This document shows positions 1-10,110 of a DNA stretch of 64,000 bases, one piece after another. The DNA lies in contig OX235264.1 of the NCBI GenBank assembly GCA_944472135.2, positions 93,754,319 to 93,818,318 on the forward strand. The letters run 5' to 3'. The stretch comes from Trichobilharzia regenti. Its lineage: Eukaryota > Platyhelminthes > Trematoda > Strigeidida > Schistosomatidae. Made by a program: the position numbers and the translations under genes. The notes beneath the pieces are model-generated. The model was not told the DNA's origin. It worked only from the letters and a program-made list of their open reading frames with translations, and did no database searches. The stretch's first letter is position 1, and every line of letters begins with the position of its first letter.

Positions 1-570
1 TATCTCTTCAACAATCATCAGTTGTGATTAGTTGTTTAAAGTGAGTGGAAAGGTCCTTCGGGTTATCTGCTATAGTTTAACTTCGTCATAACTAACTGAA
101 GCCAATCCTTGGTGTATACCACACCTTAAGCAAATCCACTAGAAGTGACATGATGTGACGAATTTACCGTTTCGTAATTTTGCGAGATAGAAGTGCTTTC
201 AAATCCCCCCAAAACTCTTCTGGGTCTTTCCAAGATCCACATCATGCTGCAGCAATGAAAAAGGCATAAAAAGTGCTGTTAAATACCATTTCGTAGAGGT
301 TTACAGATCAATGCTCCCCTCTTCCCATGTAACTGGTCGATGGTGATAGTTGGGGTTCCGTGACGAATCGCCTGTTACCTTATATCAATATTATTATGCT
401 AGTCCTTTCTTTGTCAACTATTTGAAAGCTTTTGTTTTAAAAATTTCATTGTGTACTATTGAAAAATTAATTAGCGCAAAATATTTTGTGATATTCTCAT
501 CTATTAAGGCTTTCAAAATAATGATACATTTGTTGAGAAGATTTTGAGTTGTCCGTACATATGGCCAAGC
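1..570. other. Upstream flank of the RWDD2-type gene
   Basis: No coding sequence, RNA gene or repeat is recognised here. The interval directly precedes the first supported coding exon and probably holds its 5' UTR and promoter, but I see no TATA-type or initiator motif worth calling. The short open frames present resemble no family I know. Confidence 0.3.
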
Positions 571-747
571 ATGGATAAACGGAAGATCGATTCATTGAAA
601 AGCAAAATAGACGAAATTGAACTTTTGCTGTCAATGTTTTCAGAAAATGAGATTAAACTAGGCGATAAAGAAGCCTATCAAAATATCAAGTGTCATGCAG
701 AATTGAATGTTCTCCCTGAAAAAACAGATATAGATTTTGTAATTAAT
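571..747 (+). CDS. RWDD2: RWDD2-type protein, coding exon 1 (RWD domain start)
   Basis: This is the first coding exon (59 codons) of an RWD-domain protein of the RWDD2A/RWDD2B type. It starts at ATG 571; the ATG at 561 is in another frame and stops at once. The peptide begins MDKRKIDSLKSKID and continues with EIELLLSMFSENEIKL, the usual opening of an RWD fold (a helix, then a short acidic strand). It ends DFVIN and is followed directly by the consensus donor GTAAGT at 748-753. Joined to the exon at 7805 in phase 0 it reads FVIN then LENKVELSVVLPDGYPS, which restores the RWD core with its YP turn. RWD folds are protein-interaction modules; the function of RWDD2 proteins is poorly defined. The identification rests on the domain order across three exons. 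Confidence 0.8.
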
Positions 748-890
748 GTAAGTATTAGAGCTATATTATCTCTCAAATTTACGGCTTATGTAATTTTTAC
801 TGATATAAATGTTGCTTGGTAAGGCTCTTGAGGGTTTGTACACAAAGCTCATGTTTCATAGTTTCTTTACATTGAACTTATTTCATCCAG

Positions 891-1297
891 CCACTCTCAA
901 CTTACCGAACATCCAACACCTCTATGAATGGGATATAGACACAGGTCCTCCGTCGCTAACTTAAGTTACTAAGGTTCCCACTAATCTGAAACGAGGTAAA
1001 GCAACAGGACCTAATGGAATAACTCCAGAGGTATTTAAGTACGATGAAGACAGTTTACTGTCTGTGTTAACTAAGGTATTAGGCAGCGTCTGGGAATCAG
1101 ATAAAGTCCCATCGGGTTGGTGTAAGTCATTGATTATCCCACTATACAAGAAGAGATACAAGTCTTCCTGTAATAATCACAAGGGAATAGGCTTGACTAA
1201 TATGCTGGTATCTAGAGTTCTAGGCTCAATAATCATGCGTAGACTAAGTGGTGCTTGGGAGGCACAAACTCAAGAGAACCAGGTAGACTTAAGACCA
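891..1297 (+). mobile_element. RTE-A, 5' part (RTE-type non-LTR element, split)
   Basis: This is a 5'-truncated RTE-type copy. Its translation follows the linker before the reverse transcriptase (RT): NIQHLYEWDIDTGPPSLT, then a stop at 962-964, then GPNGITPEVFKYDEDSLL and the segment SGWCKSLIIPLYKKRYKSS. It stops at 1297 in the middle of the motif QVDLRP and resumes at 6528 with GRGCIDHIFTLQQLLEH, so the element was split by a later insertion. The premature stop is shared with RTE-B at 4456-4458. Members of this clade encode an AP-type endonuclease and RT; the endonuclease half is missing here. Confidence 0.8.
1284..1297 (+). repeat. Target-site duplication, left copy (PLE-A in RTE-A)
   Basis: The 14-bp sequence tagacttaagacca occurs here and again at 6514-6527. 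Joining the two flanks rebuilds an unbroken RTE reading frame, so the 5.2 kb between them (1298-6513) entered as a unit. Confidence 0.8.
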
Positions 1298-1674
1298 TAT
1301 AAGTATAAAACTTGGGCACTGTGGTAGAGTATAAGTCCATTATGGATAAGATTTTATTTCGATAAATCACACAGTGTTGTACAGTTATATTAACTGGTGA
1401 CGCTTCGAGCACAAACTATTGCTCATAATCATATCAAGTAACTCACACAACTTTTTCCTTTCATTTATATACATGGGTGGAATCGATTAGATGTTGGATT
1501 TAAAATCAATGTGAGATAATATCCATTCAGAAATAATAGTATGAGTGTTATTGACCCATTACAATTATGTGGGGAATACGACTGTTTATACGAGTGTTTT
1601 TTTGTTTTTTTATAGTCATAATAAGTTACTTGTTAGAATGTTTTGATGTGTTTGAATTTAAATAGAATTTTAAG
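1298..1674 (+). repeat. Inverted copy of the PLE-A terminal region
   Basis: About 300 bp of this interval is the reverse complement of 6231-6513, the terminal repeat upstream of the PLE-A ORF. It also carries about 50 extra bp at its outer end (1298-1347) and, at its inner end, the first codons of the PLE ORF (around 1631-1660, matching the reverse strand near 4100-4123). PLE-A is thus bounded by inverted copies of its own terminal region. A related fragment lies at 59805-59965. Inverted terminal repeat pieces are known for Penelope elements; this length and position are read directly. Confidence 0.7.
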
Positions 1675-1689
1675 ATTATTTATTATCCT

Positions 1690-2095
1690 ATACAATTGGT
1701 GGATGGTGCCTAGCAGTGGAATCCAGGATGCACATTTCGTCCTAATTGGGACTCGTCATCTGGATGTACCTGCATTTCTCAGTGAGTGATGATGTTCCCA
1801 CTGAGGCTCGAACCCAGTGCCCATAGTTTCAAACGCCAAAGCGTTATCCACTAGACCACTTGGGCCACGAGAGCCACCTCTTGTGCAACAGGTCATATTA
1901 ATTATTGAATTGAATTTTTGATTTTCCTGTCGATTGATTGGACCGAAGTGCTCGGTGTCAGGTTGACATGATACCAATTGTATACTAATTAAATGCCCAG
2001 ACATCGTCGAAGCATCTGCACAAGAAGCCGACATGTCAACTTGAGACGGAGCACTTCGGTCCAATCAATCGACGGGAAAATCAAAAATTCAATTC
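1690..2095 (-). mobile_element. Hammerhead SINE (Sm-alpha-like), 406 bp
   Basis: The insertion is flanked by a perfect 15-bp duplication, attatttattatcct, at 1675-1689 and 2096-2110. Read on the minus strand it contains a long hairpin (reverse of 1906-2096), a tRNA-like stretch with a B-box-like GGTTCGAGCCTC near 1815, then a hammerhead fold at 1721-1765 and a conserved tail ending CCACCAATTG. That layout matches the schistosome Sm-alpha SINE family, which combines tRNA-type Pol III boxes with a self-cleaving ribozyme. It lies at the 3' end of PLE-A. The family name is from memory of its structure, not from an alignment. Confidence 0.7.
1721..1765 (-). ncRNA. Hammerhead-ribozyme-like motif, degenerate core
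   Basis: On the minus strand the order is: stem I strand ATCCAG, ATGACGA in place of CUGANGA, stem II GTCC...GGAC closed by CAATTA, GAAA, a short self-complementary stem III TGTGCATC, and the stem I partner CTGGAT. Every helix is intact. The invariant first C of CUGANGA is A, which should abolish or strongly reduce cleavage. Homologous stretches occur in the SINEs near 37.9 and 41.85 kb. Confidence 0.65.
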
Positions 2096-2096
2096 A
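1906..2096. repeat. Imperfect hairpin, 65-bp arms
   Basis: The arms 1906-1970 and 2032-2096 are reverse complements with a few mismatches around a 61-bp loop; the symmetry sum is 4002. It lies inside the SINE flanked by the 15-bp duplication and forms its distal half. I do not know this hairpin from the described Sm-alpha consensus. Confidence 0.7.
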
Positions 2097-2110
2097 TTAT
2101 TTATTATCCT

Positions 2111-4123
2111 CTTCTGATTTGACTTGAGGTAATAACATCTTCCATATTTCTGGTTTTTGCATTGAATCATTTCTGTTACATGTGTTGGGTGTAGACTCGA
2201 TGAATAAGGATTCCGTAGTCAACCTCTCTCTCCACCTACATAGATTACTTTTTTTAGAATTTTAACCCTATCCCACCCTATTGTGTGGTTATTTGTTATT
2301 GCGTCAAGTGCAATAGCTGAGCTTTTTTCTAAATTACTTATCTTCGCGGGTGGGGTCAACCATTCTAACCTTAGCTAAATTCTTATGTTCTGAAAATCTG
2401 ACTATCCCTGACCTACTAGTTTGACCTATGTAGTTGACCTCACACACAGTCTTTGCAGCGTATTTTGTAAATTATATTATTTTGTCTAATTGGGTCCACC
2501 GGGTCTTTTAGCCTACAGAGCTTGTCTCTGAGTGAGTTTGCAGGTTTAAATGCCACCCTAATTCCTGCTTTAGTTAGAATCCTACGTAGGGTCTCAGATG
2601 TCCCCTCTTTATATGGTATAACTGTGGATGACTTATATTCTTTCTTATTTATGTTATTATTACTAGTTTCACAATTAATTTTTTCTTTTGGCCTTTTTCG
2701 ATCTTCCTAATGAATTTTATAGGATAGTTATTCAACACCAACGCTTCTTCTATCTGTTTTAATTCATCATTTAGATCTTTTTTTGTGCTGCTTGGTGCCA
2801 CTGCTCGGTTTGTTAAACACTTAACTAAGCCTGCCTTAACAGTCAACGGATGAGATGAATTAAAGTCTAAGTATCTATTAGAATGAGTTAGTTTTCTGTA
2901 CACACTAGTGTGTAGTTTACCTTCTTCTATTCGTTTTATTTTACAATCTAACAGCACAGCTATTTCTCCTTGTTCATTTTCCGATTCAAATGTGAATTTT
3001 ATTCCCTCTACTTGTGAGTTTATGTGTCAAGAAGCTAGAGATATGTTCTGTTTTTAACACTGTGTAAGTGTCATCCACATATCTCCACCATATTTTTGGA
3101 GTAGGGATTAAATGTGTTAAGAGCTATTTTTTCCCAGCTGCCCATAAGTATGTCTGCTACAATAGGGTGACCCATCCCATTGCTACACCTGTTTGTCTAT
3201 ATGTCTTGCATTGGAACTTAAAGATAGTAGATGTGAGGCATAACTGAATCCCTAAAATAATTTCTTCAATGGGCAGCTTTGTACTATGAGTGAGTTCAGG
3301 ATCCGCAGTTAGTTCTTTTTTAACTGCTTCTAAGGCCATATTGACTGGCATATAAGTATAAAGACTAGTTATATCAAAACTAACCATTGTTTCATCATTC
3401 GCTAGTTGAATGTCATTTATTTTATTTTTCATCTCATATGAATTAGTTAATCTAGAGTTTGAACGATTTCTAATGAGGCATATTTTTAGAGCTAAGTGTT
3501 TTGATAATTCATAAGGATGGGTATTTCTAAAATCTACTATTGATCTTATGGGGGTAACCTGGCTTATGTATTTTAATAGTACCATACATTCTACTAGCAT
3601 TATTAATTTTAGGCATTAAATTAAACCATTTAGACCCACCCACTTACGGCTCCATTCTGCGTATTAGTTCTGCTGTAGATTTCTTAACCTTACTCATTAT
3701 TGTATTTATAGGCTTCTTAATTTCCTTATATGGACCCGTCTGAATATGTTCAGTAACTTTTTTGATATAGTCAGATTTATTCAGAACTACGGTGGCGTTT
3801 CCTTTGTCGGCTTTTGCGATGACAATATTTTTATCCTGTCTTAGATTAATTAAAGCTTCTCTTTCCGATTTAATTTTGATTTTGCCTTCTATTGACTTTT
3901 CAGGGTTAATGCACATTGTGCTCGAACCTCTTCTGCTGTTGTCTTATCTTTTGAACGTAGTAGTATTTCTATGTTAGGAATGACATCCTCTGGTTCTAAT
4001 TTACTCACTGTTACTTTGAAATTTAGTCCTTTTTCAAGTACTTTTATCTCACTAGAGCTTAGTTCCCTTGATGAGAGGTTGATCGCCCATTTATATTTCA
4101 ATTTAAACACATCAAAACATTCT
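2111..4123 (-). pseudogene. PLE-A: Penelope-like RT/GIY-YIG ORF, degraded
   Basis: The minus strand encodes a Penelope-like RT in several frames. In order: AINLSSRELSSSEIKVLEKG (near 4085), NIVIAKADKGNATVVLNKSD (near 3825), SFDITSLYTYMPV (near 3380), YRQTGVAMG where MGSPLGP is expected (near 3190), RYVDDTYTVLK (near 3080), the thumb region SVYRKLTHSNRYLDFNSSHP, and a GIY-YIG-type motif IYKIRC...NYIGQTSR (near 2490-2400). PLE proteins join an RT to a GIY-YIG nuclease and prime on cut DNA. Several frameshifts and the lost MGSPLGP box make this copy dead. Its 5' end was separated from its terminal repeat by RTE-B. Confidence 0.85.
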
Positions 4124-4135
4124 AACAAGTAACTT
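4124..4135 (+). repeat. Target-site duplication, left copy (RTE-B in PLE-A)
   Basis: The 12-bp aacaagtaactt is repeated at 6219-6230. Removing 4136-6230 rejoins the PLE-A ORF start with its terminal repeat, so RTE-B arrived after PLE-A. Confidence 0.8.
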
Positions 4136-6218
4136 GATGTTGGATTACGAAAAGTCTCCGTAAGGACCGTGAACAGTGGTGGGTGACAAAAGCCAAAGAG
4201 ATGGAGAAAGCTTCGAGGATAGGCAACACCAGGCAACTATTTACACTCATCAGGGAAACGATTGGGAGAAGACAAATCATTAGTGAAACAATCTCGGAGA
4301 AAAATGACACTATAATTAGCTCCCAGGATAGACGACTGAATCGCAGAAAAGAGCATTATGAGGAGCAGTTTAATTGGCCCACAGCCATGCTCAACCTTCC
4401 GAGCATCCAACACCTCTATGAATGGGATATAGACACAGGTCCTCCGTCGCTAACTTAAGTTACTAAGGTTCCCACTAATCTGAAACGAGGTAAAGCAACA
4501 GGACCTGATGGAATGACTCCAGAGGTATTTAAGTACGGTGGAAACAGTTTGCTGTCTGCATTAACTGAGGTACTAGGCAGCGTCTGGGAATTAGAAGAAG
4601 TCCCATCGGGTTGGTGTAAGTCACTGATTATCCCCATATACAAGAAGGGAGACAAGTCTTCCTGTGATAATCACAGAGGGATTAGCTTGACTAATATAGT
4701 ATCTAAAGTCTTAGGCTCAATAATCATGCGCAGCCTGAGTGGTGCTCAGGAGGCAAAAACACGAGAGAGTCAGGCAGGCTTTAGACCAGGAATGTATTGA
4801 TCATATCTTCACCCTCCGACGGATTCTAGAACATAGGCATTCCTACCGGCGTCCAACAGTCATTATATTTCTTGACCTAAAGGCAGCATTCGACTCTGTC
4901 GATCGAGAAGTTCTCTGGAGATGCTTGGCTGTAAAGGGAATTCCGAGAAAATATATTGCACTGATTAAGGCACTGTACTCGTACTCATACAGCCAGGTGA
5001 GGGCTTACGGCGAGCTGTGTTCTGAACTGGTGACGACTAGTGGTGTCCGTCAAGGATGCCCATTATCCCCTTTTCTATTCAACTTCATAGATGTGTTAAT
5101 GGACTTAACCCTAAGTGACTTCAGCGATTCAGGGATTGACTTGCTACCAGGGAATAATCTCGTTGACTTAGAATATGGAGACGATATAGTCCTTCTAGGC
5201 GAGGATGCTGAAAAAATGCAGAGTCTTCCAAACACCTTGAGCTGCAATCTACGAATGTTTGGCATGCGATTCGCTCCAGCCAAATGTAAGATGATGCTAC
5301 AGCACTTAACTGGACTACACTGACTGCTAGTTTATAAATAGGGAGTGAAGTGGTAGAGCACGTTGACCGCTTCACTTATTTAGGAAGTACCATCAGCCCC
5401 AACGGGTTGATCTCTGACGAAATCTCAGCACGAATACAGGGGGCTCGTTTCGCGTTTGCCAGTTTACGCCGTCTCTGGCGCAGACGAGATATCCGGCTGG
5501 CTATCGACCAAAAGGCGAGTGTACTGTTCATCAGTCTGCTTCGTCCTCCTTTATGGCTGTGAGACCTGGCCACTGAGAGTGGAAGACATGAAAAGATTGT
5601 CTAGCTGTCTTTGATCATACGTGCCTGCGTTCTATCTCCCGTGTGAAGTGGCATAATAAGGTGAGCAATATTGAGGTTAGGCGCAGAGTTCTAGGTAAAA
5701 ATGGGAAATCAATCGACGAAGTCGTGAAGTTACAAAGACTGAGGTGGTTAGGACATGTGTTACGTATGGTAGCCTAGTCATCGCCTTCCTCGACGAGCAA
5801 TGTTAGCGGATATAGGGTCAGGCTGGAAAAAAGCTAGCGGCGGTCAAACAAAAACTTGGAATCAGTCAATGAAATCCACAACAGTTGGTCTAAGCCACGT
5901 AGGAAGGTGTAGACTTCCAGGCTGGTTGGGGTCCTCGGGACGGTAAAACTCTATGGTTGGAAACAGTTGGTGACATGGCTCAAAATCGTTCTCAGTGGCT
6001 GGCGAAGATGCATCCACTCCTTGTGACTTATGATCTCCAATGAAACTGTTTTGTTCTTCGTTATTACTCTTCCTTTGTCTCACCCCTCTGTTTACTGTCT
6101 CTATTATGCACTTCTACTTTCTTCTCTTGCTTTGTGTGCAACATGGAGGGAGTGTGGGGACTTGAACTTCCGCACATCGGTGCAAAGTTCTATGTCGAAA
6201 ACAGACAGAGACAGACAG
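4136..6218 (+). mobile_element. RTE-B, 5'-truncated RTE-type copy, broken RT
   Basis: This 2.08-kb copy begins in the linker before the RT (SLRKDREQWWVTKAKEMEKA) and runs to the 3' tail, which ends in GACAGACAG. Recognisable RT parts are GISLTNIVSKVLGS, FLDLKAAFDSVDRE (near 4870), SGVRQGCPLSPFLFNF (near 5040), LEYGDDIVLLG (near 5165, where relatives have YADD), and the C-terminal ETWPLRVED and [11 protein letters not shown]. Defects include a stop at 4456-4458, a frameshift near 4790, the Ala-to-Gly change beside the catalytic Asp pair, and a 4-bp insertion giving RMVA then stop near 5770. It cannot encode a working protein. Confidence 0.85.
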
Positions 6219-6230
6219 AACAAGTAACTT
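6219..6230 (+). repeat. Target-site duplication, right copy (RTE-B)
   Basis: This is the second copy of the 12-bp duplication listed at 4124-4135, directly after the GACAGACAG tail of RTE-B. Confidence 0.8.
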
Positions 6231-6513
6231 ATTATGACTTCAAAAAAACAAAAAAACACTCGTATAAACAGTCGTATTCCCCACATAATTGTAATGGGTC
6301 AATAACACTCATATTATTATTTCTGAATGGATATTATCTCACATTGATTTTAAATCCAACATCTAATCGATTCCACCCATGTATATAAATGAAAGGAAAA
6401 AGTTGTGTGAGTTACTTGATATGATTATGAGCAATAGTTTGTGCTCGAAGCGTCACCAGTTAATATAACTGTACAACACTGTGTGATTTATCGAAATAAA
6501 ATCTTATCCATAA
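6231..6513 (-). repeat. PLE-A terminal repeat, ORF-proximal copy
   Basis: On the minus strand this lies just upstream of the PLE-A ORF once RTE-B is removed, so it corresponds to the Penelope terminal repeat (pLTR). Its reverse complement is at 1348-1635. The outer end stops at the 14-bp duplication at 6514-6527. Related sequence recurs at 59805-59965. Confidence 0.7.
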
Positions 6514-6527
6514 TAGACTTAAGACCA
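6514..6527 (+). repeat. Target-site duplication, right copy (PLE-A)
   Basis: This is the second copy of tagacttaagacca, the partner of 1284-1297; RTE-A coding sequence resumes inside it and continues rightward. Confidence 0.8.
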
Positions 6528-7315
6528 GGAAGAGGGTGTATTGATCATATTTTCACCCTTCAACAGCTTCTGGAACATGGGCTTACTTACGGGCGTCCAA
6601 CAATCTTTATATTTCTTGACCTTAAGGTGTCATTCAATTCTGTCGACTGAGAGGTACTGTGGCGATGTTTGGCTGTAAAAGGAATGCCGAGAAAATACGT
6701 TGCACTGATCAAGGCACTCTACTACTCATGCAGCCAGTTGAGAGTCTACGGCAATTTGTCGTCTAAAGTGGTGACAACTAGTGGTGTCTATCAGGGATGC
6801 TTATTATCATCCTTTCTATTCAACTTCGTCATAGACGTCTTAATGGACGTAACCCTAAGTGACTTCAGCGACTCAGGGATTGACTTGTTACCATCAGAGA
6901 ATAATCTTGTTGACACAGAATATACAGATGATATAGTCCTCTTTCCTAGGTGAAAACCCTGAAAAAATGCTGACCGGATCTTCTAAACACCTTGAGGAGT
7001 AGGAGTCTTCAAATGTTTGACGTACGATTCTCTCCTATCTAGTGTGAGATGATGCTACAAAACTGGACTGGACTATGTTGACTCCTCGCTTGGTGACAGG
7101 CAAGAATGAAGTGGTAGAGCGTGTTGACCAATTCACTTATTTGGGAGGTTGCGTCAACCAACGCCAACGGGTTGATCGCTAACGAAATCAAAGCACGGTT
7201 ACAGAAGCCTCGTTTGACATGTGCCAACTTACACCATATCTGGCTTAGTTGACGTGATATCCCGCTATCGACCAAAGGGCGGGTGTACTGCTCAGCTGTC
7301 CGCTCCATCCACGTC
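6528..7315 (+). mobile_element. RTE-A, 3' part (RT domain), ending in a fold-back
   Basis: This continues the element broken at 1297. It encodes GRGCIDHIFTLQQLLEH, FLDLKVSFNSVD then a stop, KGMPRKYVALIKALYYSCSQ, SGVYQGCLLSSFLFNF, and TEYTDDIVLFP where relatives have LEYADDIVLLG. The catalytic Ala, several consensus residues and the frame are degraded. No 3' UTR or GACA tail follows; near 7248-7315 the sequence folds back and the same stretch reappears inverted to 7685. Confidence 0.8.
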
Positions 7316-7685
7316 TACGCCAGAGACGGCGTAAATTGTCACATGTCAAACGAGGCTTCTGTAACCGTGCTTTGATTTCGTTAGCGATCAACCCGTTGGC
7401 GTTGGTTGACGCAACCTCCCAAATAAGTGAATTGGTCAACACTCTCTATCACTTCATTCTTGCCTGTCATCAAGCGAGGAGTCAACATAGTCCAGTCCAG
7501 TTCTGTAGCATCATCTCACACTAGATAGGAGAGAATCGTACGTCAAACATTTGAAGACTCCTACTCCTCAAGGTGTTTAGAAGATCCGGTCAGCATTTTT
7601 TCAGGGTTTTCACCTAGGAAAGAGGACTATATCATCTGTATATTCTGTGTCAACAAGATTATTCTCTGATGGTAACGAGTCAATC
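6878..7685. repeat. Fold-back inverted duplication within RTE-A
   Basis: The arms 6878-7247 and 7316-7685 are reverse complements with a 68-bp loop (symmetry sum 14563) and differ at several percent of positions. Both arms are RTE RT sequence, one the mirror of the other, so this is an old inverted duplication rather than two insertions. Confidence 0.85.
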
Positions 7686-7804
7686 TGGGAGTTGCTCGAT
7701 TTATAACCTTAAGGAGAGATACTTAATTGCATCATATATTGTCAACTGAGTGATTTTAGCACTTAATATTATACCTCTTTCTTTTCCTGTCTATCCTATT
7801 TTAG

Positions 7805-8278
7805 CTTGAAAATAAAGTAGAATTATCAGTTGTTCTACCTGATGGATATCCATCATGGAATTCATGTTTTCCAGTTAAACCCTTAGTTACTCTACGTTTA
7901 TTATTATCATCATCCTCATCAGATCCTTCAAATCATGGAATAAATGTACGTGAATTATCTTCACGATTTAATCAATGGTTAGATGAAACAGCCAATAACG
8001 GTGAACCAGTATTAGTAGCATCTATAGATTGGCTTCAAAATGAATTTATCAATGGTTCTTTTATGCTAAATGAAACTGTCGAATCTATACAAACCAACCA
8101 AACTCTACTGGATGATGATAATAAGCCATGCATAGCTTGTTTATGGATTATTAGTCATCATATTAGAAGTCCAATTAAAAGACGTTTAATTTTGGAATGG
8201 TCCAAAGAATTAGACTTAACTGGTTGTTGTATGCCTGGTAAACCTGGTCTAATAGTTGTTGAAGGTGAAGAAAGTAAG
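7805..8278 (+). CDS. RWDD2: RWDD2-type protein, coding exon 2 (RWD end plus DUF1115)
   Basis: This exon of 158 codons starts after the acceptor TTTTAG (7804) and ends at AAG before the donor GTTAGT (8279). It opens with LENKVELSVVLPDGYPS, the RWD strands and YP turn. It continues through SIDWLQNEFINGSF to ACLWIISHHIRSPIKRRLIL, EWSKELDLTGCCMPGKPG and LIVVEGEES. The last stretch (WxxSHHI, GKPG, VEG) is the signature of the C-terminal DUF1115 domain of RWDD2 proteins. The reading frame is clean and looks under selection, unlike everything else in this half of the window. Confidence 0.9.
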
Positions 8279-8351
8279 GTTAGTTTGTTTTTTGGTGATT
8301 ATTTTTCTTAAATGTACAGTATTTTGCTAGGTTTATAATACATATATGTAT

Positions 8352-9507
8352 TTAAAAGTCAGTCGGAACGAAGAATATTCTTTTCAATAATTTCTCTTCA
8401 GGTTCTTAAAATTATAAAATATAATATTTGTTGTCGTTACAATAAAGGACAGTTACTTGTGGAACTGCACGTCTGTGTCTGTCCTTCAGTAGCCGTCCAA
8501 TGTTCACCCAACAACTCAAAGATGTCTTACCTAACCTTAGCTCTTCTTCATGCATATACCATTTCAACTATTCCTCTGGTTCAAGTTATATAGGGCGCAC
8601 GATTAGGCAGGTTCGTTTATGGGTTCTTGAACATTTACCAGCTTGGTTCAGCAGGGGATAAATTAAGTGCATAAAAAGCTCGATCCTCTCACACTTGGTC
8701 GATACTGGACATCGTATCAGTGTCAACACAGCTTTCAGGGTTATATACCGAATTCTGAAGTTGTTATCACGTACAGTTCGATTACGTCTCCTACACATAG
8801 CTGGAGCGGTTGCAATAAGATCGACTAAACCGGAACTTTGTATCCAAAAAGAACACGCCCAGACGCTGTTCCTACCGTGGCCAAACTTGGATTGATGATT
8901 CTTCTCACCAAGAGTGCTCCTTCCCCTTAACCCTCTTCGCTTTTTTCCCCTTTGCTTATTATTACAAATATTATCACTACAATTATTATTATTCGTCATA
9001 ATTTATGCCCTTCATGCAAACATTCCCTCATTACTGTCGAGTTTTCACTTATACTATCTGGACTTATTATTAGTGATATTATCTGTTTTCTCAATATATG
9101 CCTCCACCTGTTTCATTTCATGTGTTCGTTATTTCATTATGAACCTCTCATTGCAGTCTTACTATCTCCTGTTTAACACAGACCACTTTGTGCCAGCCAC
9201 TCACCTAACACCTTCGATAACCTTGAACTGACTTGTCAGCTTTCCTACCCCACACTCTACAAATCTATTATGATTAATCACCACCATTGTCTCCCGTTTT
9301 ACAATATTTTATAATCGATTTCAGCCTAGCACGTTTGTCACACAAAAACGACTATTTATTTTGAAACCCCATAACTAATCTGTTATTCTACGTTAAAAAT
9401 GTATCCGCCGCATAACTGGCCTTTATTTTAACGCCAACATTTTATAGTTGTAAGAACCTGAAGAGAAATTATCGAAACGAATATTCTTCGTTCAGATTGA
9501 CTTTTAA
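8352..9507 (+). mobile_element. PLE-V: 3' part of a Penelope-like element between 57-bp inverted repeats
   Basis: From about 8490 to a stop at 8893-8895 the plus strand encodes the end of a PLE protein: LKDVLPNLSSSSCIYHFNYS, SSYIGRTIRQVRLWVLEHLP, then HLVDTGHRISVNTAFRVIYR and LCIQKEHAQTLFLPWPNLD. This is the GIY-YIG region with its tyrosine pair and the usual C-terminal tail. An internal stop precedes IKCIKSS. The RT is missing. The fragment and its AT-rich 3' UTR are bounded by inverted repeats 8352-8408 and 9451-9507 (symmetry sum 17859, a few mismatches). Confidence 0.75.
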
Positions 9508-9659
9508 TTCATAATATGGGAATATTTCACACTATCAAATCTGTGTATTTATCGAATTCACAATTTGACTGGCGAAATTTCGCCATAATTTCCATTAGAA
9601 ATAAACCAAACAACCAACTCATTCATGAGCAATAAATCCTGCATTACTTTGTGATATAT
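9508..9659. other. Intronic sequence, nothing recognised
   Basis: Short AT-rich stretch between two PLE fragments; no coding or repeat signal seen. Confidence 0.3.
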
Positions 9660-10110
9660 GAAATGAACTTATTTAGACAAAGTAATAAGAAGACGTAATT
9701 TGACTGAATCGTGTAATGTTGTATTTGCGCAACACACTTCGAACAATCTGTTCACATACACATACACACGGACTTGTCATAGGAATTTGTATATATGAAA
9801 GAGTTAAGAGGTGAGAAAATAAACTACTTAGGTCACGTTAAATGAACATATTGAAGGTAAAAACACAATGAAAATCACTAAACTAAATAACAAAGGTAGT
9901 AGTACAACTGTCCTGACTGTTATCAAAACAAAATTTACCAGGGAAGGTGGTTTAGTGAGATGATGAATTGTCGCTTTAAACGTATAAGGGTGGTTTAACT
10001 TTTCTAACTGCTAGCTAGGGCTTCTAAAAACTTTAGGATACGCCCCAAACACGTATTTATAGGTCTCCTGTTCGTACCCTTGATAGGTTCTCAGGATTCT
10101 ATTTGCTTAG
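9660..10110 (-). mobile_element. 3' end of a PLE-II-type element
   Basis: The minus strand matches the 3' UTR of PLE-II (20546-21040): the same run with GTCTTCTTATT, GCGCAAATACA and TGTTCGAA, then the C-terminal codons around 9990-10090. It is 5'-truncated inside the last part of the ORF. It then continues into an inverted copy of its own end at 10111-10212. Confidence 0.7.

Larger units (their letters stand above)
748..7804 (+). other. RWDD2: Intron 1 of the RWDD2-type gene
   Basis: The donor is GTAAGT at 748 and the acceptor is the pyrimidine-rich TTTTAG ending at 7804; both flanking exons are in phase 0. About 6.8 of its 7.06 kb is nested retroelement sequence listed separately. Only 748-890 and 7686-7804 look like plain intron. 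Confidence 0.75.

Noticed and set aside
1756..2064. A 102-codon minus-strand protein
   Set aside because: It is the read-through of a SINE hairpin and its tRNA-like part.
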